Below, piece by piece: positions 1-7,348 of a stretch of DNA of 64,000 nt; position 1 is the first letter of the stretch, and every line of letters begins with the position of its first letter. The position numbers were made by a program, and so were the translations under genes. The stretch is from an uncultured Pelagibacteraceae bacterium (GTDB taxonomy: Bacteria > Pseudomonadota > Alphaproteobacteria > Pelagibacterales > Pelagibacteraceae). Below the pieces are notes generated by a model. That model was not told the DNA's origin. It worked only from the letters and a program-made list of their open reading frames with translations, and made no database searches. The stretch spans positions 52,348 through 116,347 of the forward strand of contig CACFAI010000004.1 in NCBI GenBank assembly GCA_902564265.1, given 5' to 3'.

Positions 1-363
1 GAAGATAGAGTTTTTCTTTTGGGACACAAAAGCAATATTTACGATTATATGAGAGTTAGCGATGTTTTCGTTTTATCTTCATTGTGGGAAGAGGTAGGAT
101 TTGTAATTGTCGAGGCAGCTCTCTGTAACTCTTTTATAATTTCAAGTGATTGCCCAAATGGCCCAAGAGAATTTTTAGATAATGGAAAAAAAGGAATATT
201 ATTTGAGAGCAATAAAAAAAAAGCGCTATTAGATAGCTTTAACAAGTTTGTTAATATGGATAAAAATGTAATATTCCAAAATAAAGTTAGTCTTAAAAAA
301 GGTGTAAAAAAATATACAATATTCAGACACAGTCTTGAACTTGAAAAAATCCTAAAAATTTAA
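1..363 (+). CDS. Glycosyltransferase family 4 (group 1), 3' part only
   Basis: This is the C-terminal end of a glycosyltransferase; the reading frame is open to base 1, so the start lies outside the window. The TTG at 19 is internal, not a start. The visible part carries the donor-binding E-x7-E motif of GT-B retaining enzymes (EEVGFVIVE), followed by ISSDCPNGPREFL, which closely matches ISSNCHTGPKEIL in the convergent neighbour. The two are probably related enzymes of one surface-polysaccharide locus. Substrate specificity cannot be read from the sequence. It ends one base before the stop of the convergent glycosyltransferase. Confidence 0.85.
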   Translation, partial: EDRVFLLGHKSNIYDYMRVSDVFVLSSLWEEVGFVIVEAALCNSFIISSDCPNGPREFLDNGKKGILFESNKKKALLDSFNKFVNMDKNVIFQNKVSLKKGVKKYTIFRHSLELEKILKI

Positions 364-364
364 C

Positions 365-1459
365 TTAAAATTGAGATCTTATTAAATTTTCATATTCTTT
401 AAGATTTTTTTTGTAATCAAATCTTTTTAAAGATTTAAAAGCCCTGGTGGATAATTTTTGACATTTTTTTTTATTAAAAAAATAGTATCTAATTTTACCT
501 GCCAATTCCTTAAAATCTCCTACTTTAAATAATAATCCCCCCCTACCATTTAACAATATTTCCTTTGGTCCGGTGTGACAATTACTGGAAATTACAAATT
601 TTCTAAGAACTAGACTTTCAAGCAAAACGTTTGGTAAACCCTCAAATTTAGAAGTCAAAACAAATAAGTTTGATTGTTTAATTAATGGATAAGGATTATC
701 CACAAAATCTAAAATCTTCACATTTTTTTGTAAGTTTTGATTATTGATATAATTTTGTAATTTTTTTCTCAATTTGCCCCTTCCAACAATGCGCGCTTCA
801 AATTCAAAATCATTTTTAATTAGATTAAGCGATTTCAAGAAAGTCAATTGGTCCTTTTGATCAGTGAACCGACCAATATTTAATATTCTTAATTTTATTT
901 TTGTGTCAAAAATTTTCCTCGACTTTTGTCTTGTTTTTTTTAGAATTTCAATTTTATTAAGAGGGTTATATATAGTTTTTGCTTTTACATTAAATTCTTT
1001 TTTTAAATCGTTTTTAAATTGATAGCTATTTACGATGACTACATTTGATAAATTTAAAACGATTTTAAAAATTTGTTTTTTTAAAAAATTTTTTGACCAC
1101 CCAATTGGAGCAGAGTTTGATCTGGAAATAACTTTCACAGAAAATAATTTACATATTACAATACAATAAAGATTTGCTTGGAAAGAAAAAACTACAATTT
1201 TTCTGTCTTTTAGAATTTCCTTAATTAAAAGGATTATAGAAAGTAAATACTTTATTCTTCTGCTAAACTTGTCAAATAAATCAAACGAAAAAGTTATTAC
1301 ATCAATAGATTTATTAAACTTTTTTTTATATTTCTTTGATATAGTAATAATCTTAATTTTTTTAAATTTTTTCGATAGATAATTACAGACAAGAAAAAGA
1401 TTTTTTTCTACACCACCACCTTCAATTGAAGGCATAAAAACAACAATTTTGCTATTCAT
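365..1459 (-). CDS. Glycosyltransferase family 4
   Basis: A 364-residue GT-B fold glycosyltransferase, probably adding a sugar to a surface polysaccharide or LPS at the cytoplasmic face. The N-terminal half begins with the glycine-rich acceptor-domain loop (EGGGVEKN, residues 13-20). The C-terminal half starts near LNIGRFTDQKDQ (193-204) and has the E-x7-E nucleotide-sugar motif (E273 and E281) and SNCHTGPKEIL (292-302). Length is normal for the family. It converges with the partial glycosyltransferase at the window start and diverges from the O-antigen ligase-like gene across a 112-base A/T-rich gap. Donor and acceptor are unknown. Confidence 0.88.
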   Translation of the reverse strand: MNSKIVVFMPSIEGGGVEKNLFLVCNYLSKKFKKIKIITISKKYKKKFNKSIDVITFSFDLFDKFSRRIKYLLSIILLIKEILKDRKIVVFSFQANLYCIVICKLFSVKVISRSNSAPIGWSKNFLKKQIFKIVLNLSNVVIVNSYQFKNDLKKEFNVKAKTIYNPLNKIEILKKTRQKSRKIFDTKIKLRILNIGRFTDQKDQLTFLKSLNLIKNDFEFEARIVGRGKLRKKLQNYINNQNLQKNVKILDFVDNPYPLIKQSNLFVLTSKFEGLPNVLLESLVLRKFVISSNCHTGPKEILLNGRGGLLFKVGDFKELAGKIRYYFFNKKKCQKLSTRAFKSLKRFDYKKNLKEYENLIRSQF

Positions 1460-1571
1460 TAATCTATTTTGTTAATACCATATTGATAAAAGATGTTATA
1501 TAAAATATTTATTTATATCTTAAATACAATAGTCAATTAAAAAAGAATAGCATAAGAAAAATTAAAATTTG

Positions 1572-2846
1572 ATGATTAATAAAAAAAAAATAAACCTACC
1601 CATAATTTTTTTCTCAATTTTGCCAATTTCAATTATTTTAGGTTCAAGTATTTCCCTTTTAAATGTAGTTTTACTAGGATTATCTTACATATTTATTTAT
1701 TTCACTGACAGAGACATTAAAATTCATGATTCTAAACCTGTTATTTTATTAATAATTTTATTTTTATATTTAATATTTAATTCATTCATTTCCGTAGATA
1801 TTACGTCAGGAATTTACAGAAATTTTGGTTTCATAAGATTCATTTTTTTCTTCTTGATGATAAATTATATATTTCATAATGAAAAAAATATTGGGCTCCT
1901 TAAAATATGGTCAGCTATTTTTTTTATAGTTCTAATAGATATTTACATAGAAAGATTCACAGGAAGCAATATTTTAGGTTTTGGTAAATTAGAAATTGAT
2001 GGAATTTTACAGAAGGATGGTCCAAGAGTAGTAAGTTTTTTTAGAACAGAACCTATTTCAGGGGCATTTATTTGTGGTCTTTCCTTCTTGGTCTTGGGAT
2101 ATATCTTCAATTTTTTAGAAACAAAAAAAAAATTTAAGATAATTGGATTTATTTTAATTTTATTTTGTCTAGCTGGAATAATTCTGACAGGCGAAAGATC
2201 TAATGGTTTAAAGGCCTTAATTGGTTTTCTAATTTTTATCTCTATAACTGATTTTGTAAAATTAAAAACGAAAATTATATTTTTTTTTACAATCTTTTTA
2301 ATTTTTTTCCTTACTATTAACTTTTCGGATTATGTGAAACACAGATATATTGATCAGTTATATAGTAAAATGTTATCAAAAGACGACAGGGAAAAGTTCG
2401 TGAAAAAAAGTCTTTATCTAAAGTTATACAAATCAGGAATATTTGTATTTAAAAACAATCCATGGTTTGGTGTGGGGAATAAAAATTATAGAGTTGAAAC
2501 TTGTGATAATAGTAAAAATTCAGTTCATAAGGAGTATTATTGTTTAACTCATCCGCATCAAATTTACATAGAGATGCTATCTGAACATGGTATAATTGGT
2601 GCAATAACAATAATATCTATAATCTTTTATTTAGCGTTTAGAATTATTCGGAAAATAATTGATAGTAAAAATTATATTCAAGCTGGTTGTTTTATTTTTT
2701 TAATTATTAATTTTATGCCCTTATTACCAAGTGGATCATTTTTTAATAATTTTAATATAACTTTATTTATGATTAATTTTTCATTAATGTATGCTGTAAA
2801 TAAAAAAACAAATATTTTTTCAAAAAAAAATGTTAAGCATATTTAA
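1572..2846 (+). CDS. O-antigen ligase/polymerase-like membrane protein (Wzy/WaaL family)
   Basis: A 424-residue protein with about ten hydrophobic segments, the layout of O-antigen ligases and polymerases that join polysaccharide chains on the periplasmic side of the inner membrane. Family landmarks are the LTGERSN segment (205-211), a large soluble loop (about 252-345) with NPWFGVGN (296-303), and HPHQIYIEMLSEHGIIG (327-343), the histidine-containing stretch before the last helices. A TTG one codon upstream is possible, but the ATG at 1572 is preferred. The neighbouring glycosyltransferases fit a polysaccharide locus. Ligase and polymerase roles cannot be told apart here. Confidence 0.8.
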   Translation: MINKKKINLPIIFFSILPISIILGSSISLLNVVLLGLSYIFIYFTDRDIKIHDSKPVILLIILFLYLIFNSFISVDITSGIYRNFGFIRFIFFFLMINYIFHNEKNIGLLKIWSAIFFIVLIDIYIERFTGSNILGFGKLEIDGILQKDGPRVVSFFRTEPISGAFICGLSFLVLGYIFNFLETKKKFKIIGFILILFCLAGIILTGERSNGLKALIGFLIFISITDFVKLKTKIIFFFTIFLIFFLTINFSDYVKHRYIDQLYSKMLSKDDREKFVKKSLYLKLYKSGIFVFKNNPWFGVGNKNYRVETCDNSKNSVHKEYYCLTHPHQIYIEMLSEHGIIGAITIISIIFYLAFRIIRKIIDSKNYIQAGCFIFLIINFMPLLPSGSFFNNFNITLFMINFSLMYAVNKKTNIFSKKNVKHI

Positions 2847-2856
2847 ATTTTATTTG

Positions 2857-2931
2857 GGGCCGTTAGCTCAATAGTAGAGTACTGCATTGACATTGCAGGG
2901 GTAGTTGGAGCGTAACCAACACGGCCCACCA
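2857..2931 (+). tRNA. tRNA-Val (anticodon GAC)
   Basis: A full cloverleaf can be drawn. The acceptor stem pairs GGGCCGT (2857-2863) with ACGGCCC (2921-2927), followed by discriminator A and encoded CCA (2929-2931). The D-arm is AGCTCAATAGTAGAGT. The anticodon stem CTGCA/TGCAG (2882-2886, 2894-2898) closes loop TTGACAT with GAC at 2889-2891. The T-arm is GTTGG/CCAAC. The T-loop AGCGTAA departs from the usual TTCRANY pattern. GAC reads GTC and GTT valine codons. Confidence 0.92.
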
Positions 2932-2981
2932 TTCTAATCACACTTGAATAGAATAGAAAAAAGATATAAAGATGTTGCAAA

Positions 2982-3058
2982 GGGCCTGTAGCTCAGTTGG
3001 TTAGAGCAGTACACTCATAATGTATTGGTCCCAGGTTCGAGTCCTGGCGGGCCCACCA
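2982..3058 (+). tRNA. tRNA with CAT anticodon, probably tRNA-Ile2 (lysidine type)
   Basis: A clear cloverleaf: acceptor GGGCCTG paired with CGGGCCC, discriminator A, encoded CCA at 3056-3058, T-arm CCAGG/CCTGG with loop TTCGAGT. The anticodon stem GTACA/TGTAT closes loop CTCATAA with CAT at 3016-3018. CAT can mean elongator Met, initiator Met or Ile2. C4 and C5 in the acceptor stem and the G27-T43 pair resemble E. coli tRNA-Ile2, whose C34 is modified to lysidine by TilS, more than elongator tRNA-Met. The identity is inferred; the tRNA itself is certain. Confidence 0.85.
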
Positions 3059-3092
3059 TAAGAATGTGGTTTAATTTCATTTAAGAAAAATT

Positions 3093-3371
3093 TTACTTAT
3101 ATTTATCGTAGCATTCTCGAGTAACCCTTAGAAATAATGGATCTTGTGTTACATCTCTAGTTGTTTTCAAATAGTTATCTAGTTCGTTATCTGAAAATAT
3201 TTCAGAGAAACTATTTACGAAACAAGTGCAATACTGTCTAAAAAATTTTGATTTATCACTTGAATTATAACAACCTCCATAGACTTGATTCCAAGCAGTA
3301 TTACTTAGTTTTGCGGTTGAAATGTTGGTATAGAGAAAAGATAAAATTATAAATGTTAAAATCTTATTCAT
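3093..3371 (-). CDS. Small exported four-cysteine protein, unknown function
   Basis: I do not recognise this 92-residue protein. The ATG at 3371 is chosen because it begins directly with a signal peptide (MNKILTFIIL..., cleavage likely after STA at about 20); an in-frame ATG at 3413 would put a charged extension in front. The mature part has four cysteines (C34, C48, C50, C87), enough for two periplasmic disulfides, and several aromatic residues. It lies 98 bases behind the GT2 gene on the same strand and may be the last gene of the mla group. Function is open. Confidence 0.6.
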   Translation of the reverse strand: MNKILTFIILSFLYTNISTAKLSNTAWNQVYGGCYNSSDKSKFFRQYCTCFVNSFSEIFSDNELDNYLKTTRDVTQDPLFLRVTRECYDKYK

Positions 3372-3469
3372 CCAAAATTTTATTATAAAAGTATCAATTA
3401 AACAAGATCTCAATAAGTGTAAATATCTGAGTAAATTCTTTTTGATTTATGCTTAAGGTTTGTAAGTTG

Positions 3470-4168
3470 CTAAAATCTTATAATCATAAATTTCCTTATA
3501 ATCATATAAATAAGATGTAACAAGATTTTTAAATTCATTTTGCTTTTGCCTTCCATCCTACTATCAAAATCTATATTGACATCGATGACGTGGATTTTTT
3601 GATTTTTGTTATAAAGAAGATCAAGAAGTATTTTATAGCCTCTTTGAATTAATCCCTTACGAGATTTTAAAAAAACCTTTTTTTTAAACATAAAAAAACC
3701 ACTCATTGGATCAGAAGTTTTTTTACCAAGTAATAAATTTACTTTTAAAATTAGCAATCTAGAGGCAAAAAGTCTTAAAAAATTTAGATTATGTTTTTTT
3801 TTTCTTAATAATTCTCGACTACCAACAACAAAATCAGGTTTTTTTTTGAAAAAAATGTGTAAAATTTTTTTTATATCACTAGGTTTGTGCTGTAAATCAC
3901 CGTCCATAACAATAATATTTTCGTATTTTGCCTTTTGAAAGCCTAATAAGCAAGATTTCGATAAATCTCTATCTGCTTTTCGAATTATGTGACGAAAATT
4001 TTTTTTTTTAAATTTGTTTAAAATCTTTTTAGTATCATCTTTGGAATCGTCATCTACTATAAGAAGCTCAAATTTTTTTTTTTTAAATTGATTGTAGATT
4101 TTTGGTATAAGAATTTTTAAATTTTTCGCCTCATTGTATACAGGAATTACAATTGTGAATTTATCCAT
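3470..4168 (-). CDS. Family 2 glycosyltransferase, DPM1-like (polyisoprenyl-phosphate sugar transferase)
   Basis: A 232-residue GT-A enzyme resembling dolichol-phosphate mannose synthase and bacterial polyprenyl-phosphate glycosyltransferases, which load a sugar from a nucleotide sugar onto a lipid carrier. Visible motifs are IVIPVYNEAKN near residue 6, VDDDSKDDT (38-46), MDGDLQHKP with the metal-binding DxD-type site near 93, and a basic stretch with RMEGKSKM near 205 that is typical of the DPM1 group. The C-terminus is hydrophobic but short, so it lacks the extra membrane domain of longer homologues. It starts 17 bases after mlaC on the same strand. Sugar and acceptor are not known. Confidence 0.82.
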   Translation of the reverse strand: MDKFTIVIPVYNEAKNLKILIPKIYNQFKKKKFELLIVDDDSKDDTKKILNKFKKKNFRHIIRKADRDLSKSCLLGFQKAKYENIIVMDGDLQHKPSDIKKILHIFFKKKPDFVVGSRELLRKKKHNLNFLRLFASRLLILKVNLLLGKKTSDPMSGFFMFKKKVFLKSRKGLIQRGYKILLDLLYNKNQKIHVIDVNIDFDSRMEGKSKMNLKILLHLIYMIIRKFMIIRF

Positions 4169-4185
4169 TACATAAAAATTAATGA

Positions 4186-4779
4186 TTAATTTTCTAAGAA
4201 TTTGTTTAGATTTTCAAACAAAGCTTCAATATTTCCATCATTATTGACAATTATAGAATTAAACTCTTCTTTCTGTGTTCGAGCTAAACTTAATCCTTCA
4301 ATAATCAGGTCTCTAACTAAAGGATTTTCTGGATTTTTTGTATATACTCTCCAATCTATCTTAACCTCTGGTCTATCAGAGGTGCCAATTAGTTTTGTAA
4401 AAACAATTGTATATTTTTCATTTTTTATTTCCTCTGATAAAACTGCTATCTTTGCATCAGAATATCCCACCAAACGACCCGAGAAACTTTTTAAAAAATA
4501 ATTTTTGAAAAGTTCATTATATTGCTTTTTTTGATTATCAGTAAGTAGTTTTCTGTGTTTTCCTAAGGTATATAAACCCACCCCCTCAATATCTACTGTT
4601 CTTTCCCCAATTTCTTTTAACCTTACAATTTTTTCCTCATCTGAGAGCTTACTAGATAAAATATCAGATGCTTCTGTAGTTAATGAGCTTATAAATTCCG
4701 AGGAACTTATGGACCAAGAATTGCTCGTTAAAATGATAAAGAAAATTATTGATACAAAAATATTCCTCAAAAACATCAT
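4186..4779 (-). CDS. mlaC: MlaC-type periplasmic phospholipid-binding protein
   Basis: A 197-residue exported protein of the Ttg2D/MlaC family, which ferries phospholipids across the periplasm between the MlaA outer-membrane complex and the MlaFEDB inner-membrane transporter. An N-terminal signal peptide covers about residues 1-25. The mature part has the family pattern LTDNQKKQYNELFKNYF and later VYTKNPENPLVRDLIIEGLSL. ATG codons at 4779 and 4776 are equally possible starts. It follows mlaA by 11 bases, so the two are surely co-transcribed. The inner-membrane subunits are not in this window. Confidence 0.87.
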   Translation of the reverse strand: MMFLRNIFVSIIFFIILTSNSWSISSSEFISSLTTEASDILSSKLSDEEKIVRLKEIGERTVDIEGVGLYTLGKHRKLLTDNQKKQYNELFKNYFLKSFSGRLVGYSDAKIAVLSEEIKNEKYTIVFTKLIGTSDRPEVKIDWRVYTKNPENPLVRDLIIEGLSLARTQKEEFNSIIVNNDGNIEALFENLNKFLEN

Positions 4780-4790
4780 ATTTTATTTTT

Positions 4791-5564
4791 TTATTGATTT
4801 TCTAGTGTGTTCCAGTCACCATCATCCATGGCTTCAGTATTGCTTTTAGAATTTTTAATTTTTTTCTTTCTATCTTGTAGATATAAACTTCTTACAGTTG
4901 CATACAAATCAATGGAGTTATTTTCCATACTTTCAAATGCTTCTAAATTTTTAGCTCTGAAATCTACGCCTTCTAAAGCTCTTGACGTCCAATAGTCTGA
5001 CTCTTTGAATTCTTTCACATACTCTTCATCGTCTCTAACAGTAATATTATGCCACGTATCCCCTCCGTTCATTGAAATCAAACTTCCAACTGAATCTCTT
5101 ACTGTAGATGGACCTAATACCGGCAAAACAAAATAACAACCTTCTTTAACTCCCATTACTCCTAGTGTTTGTCCAAAATCTTCTTTTTCTCTCTTCTCAA
5201 ATCCAAGTGAATTAGCTGGATCAAAAATACCCAAGATACCAATAGTAGTATTTATAATTAGCCTTGCACTATTATTTGCAGCCGAACCTAAATCACCCTG
5301 TAGGATGTTGTTAGGAATTGTAATTAAGTTTGATAGGTTATTTAAAGCTTTTCCAGTTCCAGTTCTAATTGGAGATGGTATTTTTCTATAACCCTTTGAT
5401 ACGGGTTTAAAAATTACTTTATCCAATCCTCTATTTAACGCAAAGGTAGCTCTATTGAGTTTTTCAAAACAATCTTTAACTTCATCTTCGTTTCCGTAAG
5501 ACTTATTTACAACCATTAATTGAATTAACAATATTGTAAAAAAAGTTGTTAATATTCTATTCAT
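4791..5564 (-). CDS. mlaA: MlaA/VacJ-type outer-membrane lipid asymmetry protein
   Basis: A 257-residue VacJ/MlaA family protein that removes misplaced phospholipids from the outer leaflet of the outer membrane and passes them to MlaC. The family core is clear: LNRATFALN near 38-46, LPVLGPSTVRDSVG near 148-161, and the segment EDFGQTLGVMGV. Unlike E. coli MlaA there is no lipobox; the export signal ends SYG with no cysteine at the cleavage site, and the only nearby cysteine (DCFEKLNR) replaces the usual DP-x-E-x-FNR segment. It is first in a minus-strand unit mlaA-mlaC-GT2 and diverges from the amidase gene across 75 bases. Confidence 0.88.
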   Translation of the reverse strand: MNRILTTFFTILLIQLMVVNKSYGNEDEVKDCFEKLNRATFALNRGLDKVIFKPVSKGYRKIPSPIRTGTGKALNNLSNLITIPNNILQGDLGSAANNSARLIINTTIGILGIFDPANSLGFEKREKEDFGQTLGVMGVKEGCYFVLPVLGPSTVRDSVGSLISMNGGDTWHNITVRDDEEYVKEFKESDYWTSRALEGVDFRAKNLEAFESMENNSIDLYATVRSLYLQDRKKKIKNSKSNTEAMDDGDWNTLENQ

Positions 5565-5639
5565 TCAAAATCTGTATAATATATCTTAATGCAAAGTAAA
5601 TCAGAAATTTGTTTAAAAAACCCTTAAAAATAGGTGAAA

Positions 5640-6368
5640 ATGAAAAATATTAAACCCATTTACTCAATAAACTTTGATAAGACTGCAAGACCTCGAAAGG
5701 AAATTATTTATCTTATCTATCATTATACTGGAATGATCTCTGAAAAAAAAGCGATAGATAGATTAATCAGCAAAAAGTCAAAAGTAAGCTGTCATTATTT
5801 CATTAAAAAAAATGGTACAGTCATTAATATGGTGCCTGATAAATTTATAGCATGGCACGCAGGCGTTTCATGTTGGAAGGAACATAAAAACTTAAATAGT
5901 AAATCAATCGGTATTGAAATTCATAATTCTGGTCATTTTAATAGATTTGAAAAATTTTCAATAAGGCAGGTGAAAAGTTTATTATTTTTGACAAAAATTT
6001 TAAAAAAAAAGTATAATATTAAATCTAATAATATTTTAGGTCATTCTGATATTGCGCCTAATAGAAAAAAAGATCCCGGGGAAAAGTTTCCTTGGGAGTA
6101 TTTAGCTAAAAATAAAATAGGTTTATGGTACAACTTTCCTAAGAAAGCTATTAAATTTAAGGAAATTAATGTTACAAAAAAAGATGAGAAGATTTTTTAT
6201 TTTTATTTAAAAAAAATAGGCTACTGTCTTAAAAAAAAACAGCCTAAATATTCGAAGGCTGTTATTAAAGCTTTTCAAAGAAGATATAGATCAAAAACAA
6301 TTAATGGAAAAGTCGACAAAGAGTGCTTCGAAATAGCAAAAAACCTTGTAAAACGTGGATTAAATTAA
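5640..6368 (+). CDS. AmpD-like N-acetylmuramoyl-L-alanine amidase with C-terminal peptidoglycan-binding domain
   Basis: A 242-residue zinc amidase of the Amidase_2 family that cleaves the bond between MurNAc and the stem peptide, in recycling or wall turnover. Zinc and catalytic residues are visible: H28 (IYHYTG), E93 (SIGIEIHN), H135 (ILGHSDIAPNRK) and D145 (KKDPGEKFPW). The last 60 or so residues (VIKAFQRRYR...NGKVD) look like a PG_binding_1 domain. No signal peptide is seen. The ATG at 5640 is preferred over a GTG two codons upstream. It is a single gene between mlaA (divergent) and rnpB. Confidence 0.85.
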   Translation: MKNIKPIYSINFDKTARPRKEIIYLIYHYTGMISEKKAIDRLISKKSKVSCHYFIKKNGTVINMVPDKFIAWHAGVSCWKEHKNLNSKSIGIEIHNSGHFNRFEKFSIRQVKSLLFLTKILKKKYNIKSNNILGHSDIAPNRKKDPGEKFPWEYLAKNKIGLWYNFPKKAIKFKEINVTKKDEKIFYFYLKKIGYCLKKKQPKYSKAVIKAFQRRYRSKTINGKVDKECFEIAKNLVKRGLN

Positions 6369-6404
6369 GATTGTAAAATCACTAAATTGCTGTAAAAAAA
6401 AAGT
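6369..6404. other. Short spacer upstream of rnpB
   Basis: The amidase-to-mraZ interval (6369-6880) has no protein gene. It is filled by the RNase P RNA and the mraZ promoter region. This first stretch is A/T-rich and must hold the rnpB promoter unless rnpB is read from the amidase gene; I see no convincing -35/-10 pair. Confidence 0.4.
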
Positions 6405-6756
6405 GCTAGATAAGTGACTTATCGCTTTAATGTATTTAAAGAGGAAAGTCCGGGCTCTACAAAGACACAGTGCCAGTTAACGACTGGCGGGGGAAACCCT
6501 AGGGATAGTGCCACAGAAAATAAACCGCCTCATCAAGGCAAGGGTGAAAAGGTGTGGTAAGAGCACACCGGTTGTCTGGTAACAGATAACGCATGGAAAA
6601 CCCCACTGAGAGCAAAACTGAGTAGAGATGACATTGTGAAAACTAAAAGCAGTCTTTGGCTAGTCATCTGGGTTAGTTGCTTGAGCCTTAAGGCGACTTA
6701 AGGCCTAGATAAATGATAAGTTTAAATGACAGAACCCGGCTTATAGCTTATCTAGC
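6405..6756 (+). ncRNA. rnpB: RNase P RNA, bacterial type A
   Basis: The catalytic RNA of RNase P, which trims 5' leaders from pre-tRNAs. The terminal P1 helix is exact: GCTAGATAAG (6405-6414) pairs with CTTATCTAGC (6747-6756). The universally conserved block GAGGAAAGTCCGGGCTC follows at about 6440, the CAGTGCC and GGGGGAAACCC elements are present, and near the 3' end ACAGAACCCGGCTTATAG forms the P4 partner. Length of about 350 nt is normal. Exact ends may differ by a few bases from the P1 helix boundaries. Confidence 0.97.
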
Positions 6757-6818
6757 AAATTACTAAAAATTATGTTTCTCAAATGTTCCCATTAGATATT
6801 GGGCTAAAATTATAAGTA

Positions 6819-6847
6819 TTGACGGTTGCATTAAAAACCCATATATT
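6819..6847 (+). promoter_or_regulatory. Promoter of the mraZ-ftsZ division operon
   Basis: TTGACG (6819-6824) and TATATT (6842-6847) are separated by 17 bases, close to the sigma-70 consensus. Transcription would start near 6854, about 27 bases before the mraZ ATG. It is one of the best promoters in the window and lies at the head of about 18 kb of co-directional genes. Confidence 0.7.
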
Positions 6848-6867
6848 CCCATAAATACCCAAATGGG
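6838..6867 (+). promoter_or_regulatory. Probable MraZ operator: CCCA boxes spaced 10 bp
   Basis: CCCA occurs at 6838-6841, 6848-6851 and 6858-6861, each exactly one helical turn apart, with an opposite-strand TGGG at 6864-6867. Read on the minus strand it is TGGG-N6-TGGG-N6-TGGG. MraZ of E. coli is known to bind repeated TGGG boxes about 10 bp apart in front of its own gene and repress the dcw operon. Here the boxes straddle the -10 element and start point, a repressor position. A further CCCA at 6788-6791 lies 50 bp upstream of the first box. Confidence 0.7.
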
Positions 6868-6880
6868 TTAATTATGGATT

Positions 6881-7333
6881 ATGTTTCTATCGACGTACGA
6901 AAACAATATAGACAAAAAAGGAAGGGTATCTGTGCCTGCACAATTTAGATCAAATTTGTCCAGTTTGGGATTTAATAGTATAATTTGTTTTCCTTCATTT
7001 AATCAACAATGTTTAGAAGCTTGGCCTCAAGATCGAATTGAAAAAATATCAGATGCAATTGATAACTTAAATCCATTTGAAGAAAAAAAGGATTATTTTG
7101 CTACTTCAATTTTATCTGAAAGTGTGAATTTAATTTTTGATACAGAGGGAAGGATATCTTTAACAAAAAAACTTCTTCAACATTCGAAAATTAAAACAAA
7201 AATTTTATTTGTTGGTTTAGGCAAGACCTTCCAAATTTGGGAACCAACATTATTTGAAAAATTTAAGACAAAAGCTATTAAAAAATCAAACTTAAACAGG
7301 GCAAGTCTTAAATGGGAAAAAAAGATAAATTAA
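6881..7333 (+). CDS. mraZ: Transcriptional regulator MraZ
   Basis: A 150-residue DNA-binding regulator of the division and cell-wall cluster. It has the two SpoVT-AbrB type half-domains of MraZ, each marked by its turn motif: NIDKKGRVSVPAQFR (about 9-23) and IFDTEGRISLTKKL in the second half. MraZ proteins form large rings that bind several short DNA repeats. The repeats expected of such a site sit directly over this gene's promoter. ftsZ follows after 15 bases, which is unusual; normally rsmH is next. Confidence 0.95.
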   Translation: MFLSTYENNIDKKGRVSVPAQFRSNLSSLGFNSIICFPSFNQQCLEAWPQDRIEKISDAIDNLNPFEEKKDYFATSILSESVNLIFDTEGRISLTKKLLQHSKIKTKILFVGLGKTFQIWEPTLFEKFKTKAIKKSNLNRASLKWEKKIN

Positions 7334-7337
7334 TAAA

Positions 7338-7344
7338 GAGGGGG
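7338..7344 (+). promoter_or_regulatory. Strong ribosome binding site of ftsZ
   Basis: GAGGGGG lies 5 bases before the ftsZ ATG at 7349. Most genes here have weak or no Shine-Dalgarno sequence, so this one suggests high translation of ftsZ. Confidence 0.6.
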
Positions 7345-7348
7345 AATA

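Noticed and set aside
4202..4501. Plus-strand ORF inside mlaC
   Set aside because: It is the antisense shadow of mlaC and shows no family features or start signals; other antisense ORFs inside ftsZ, ilvC, leuA and degP were dismissed for the same reason.
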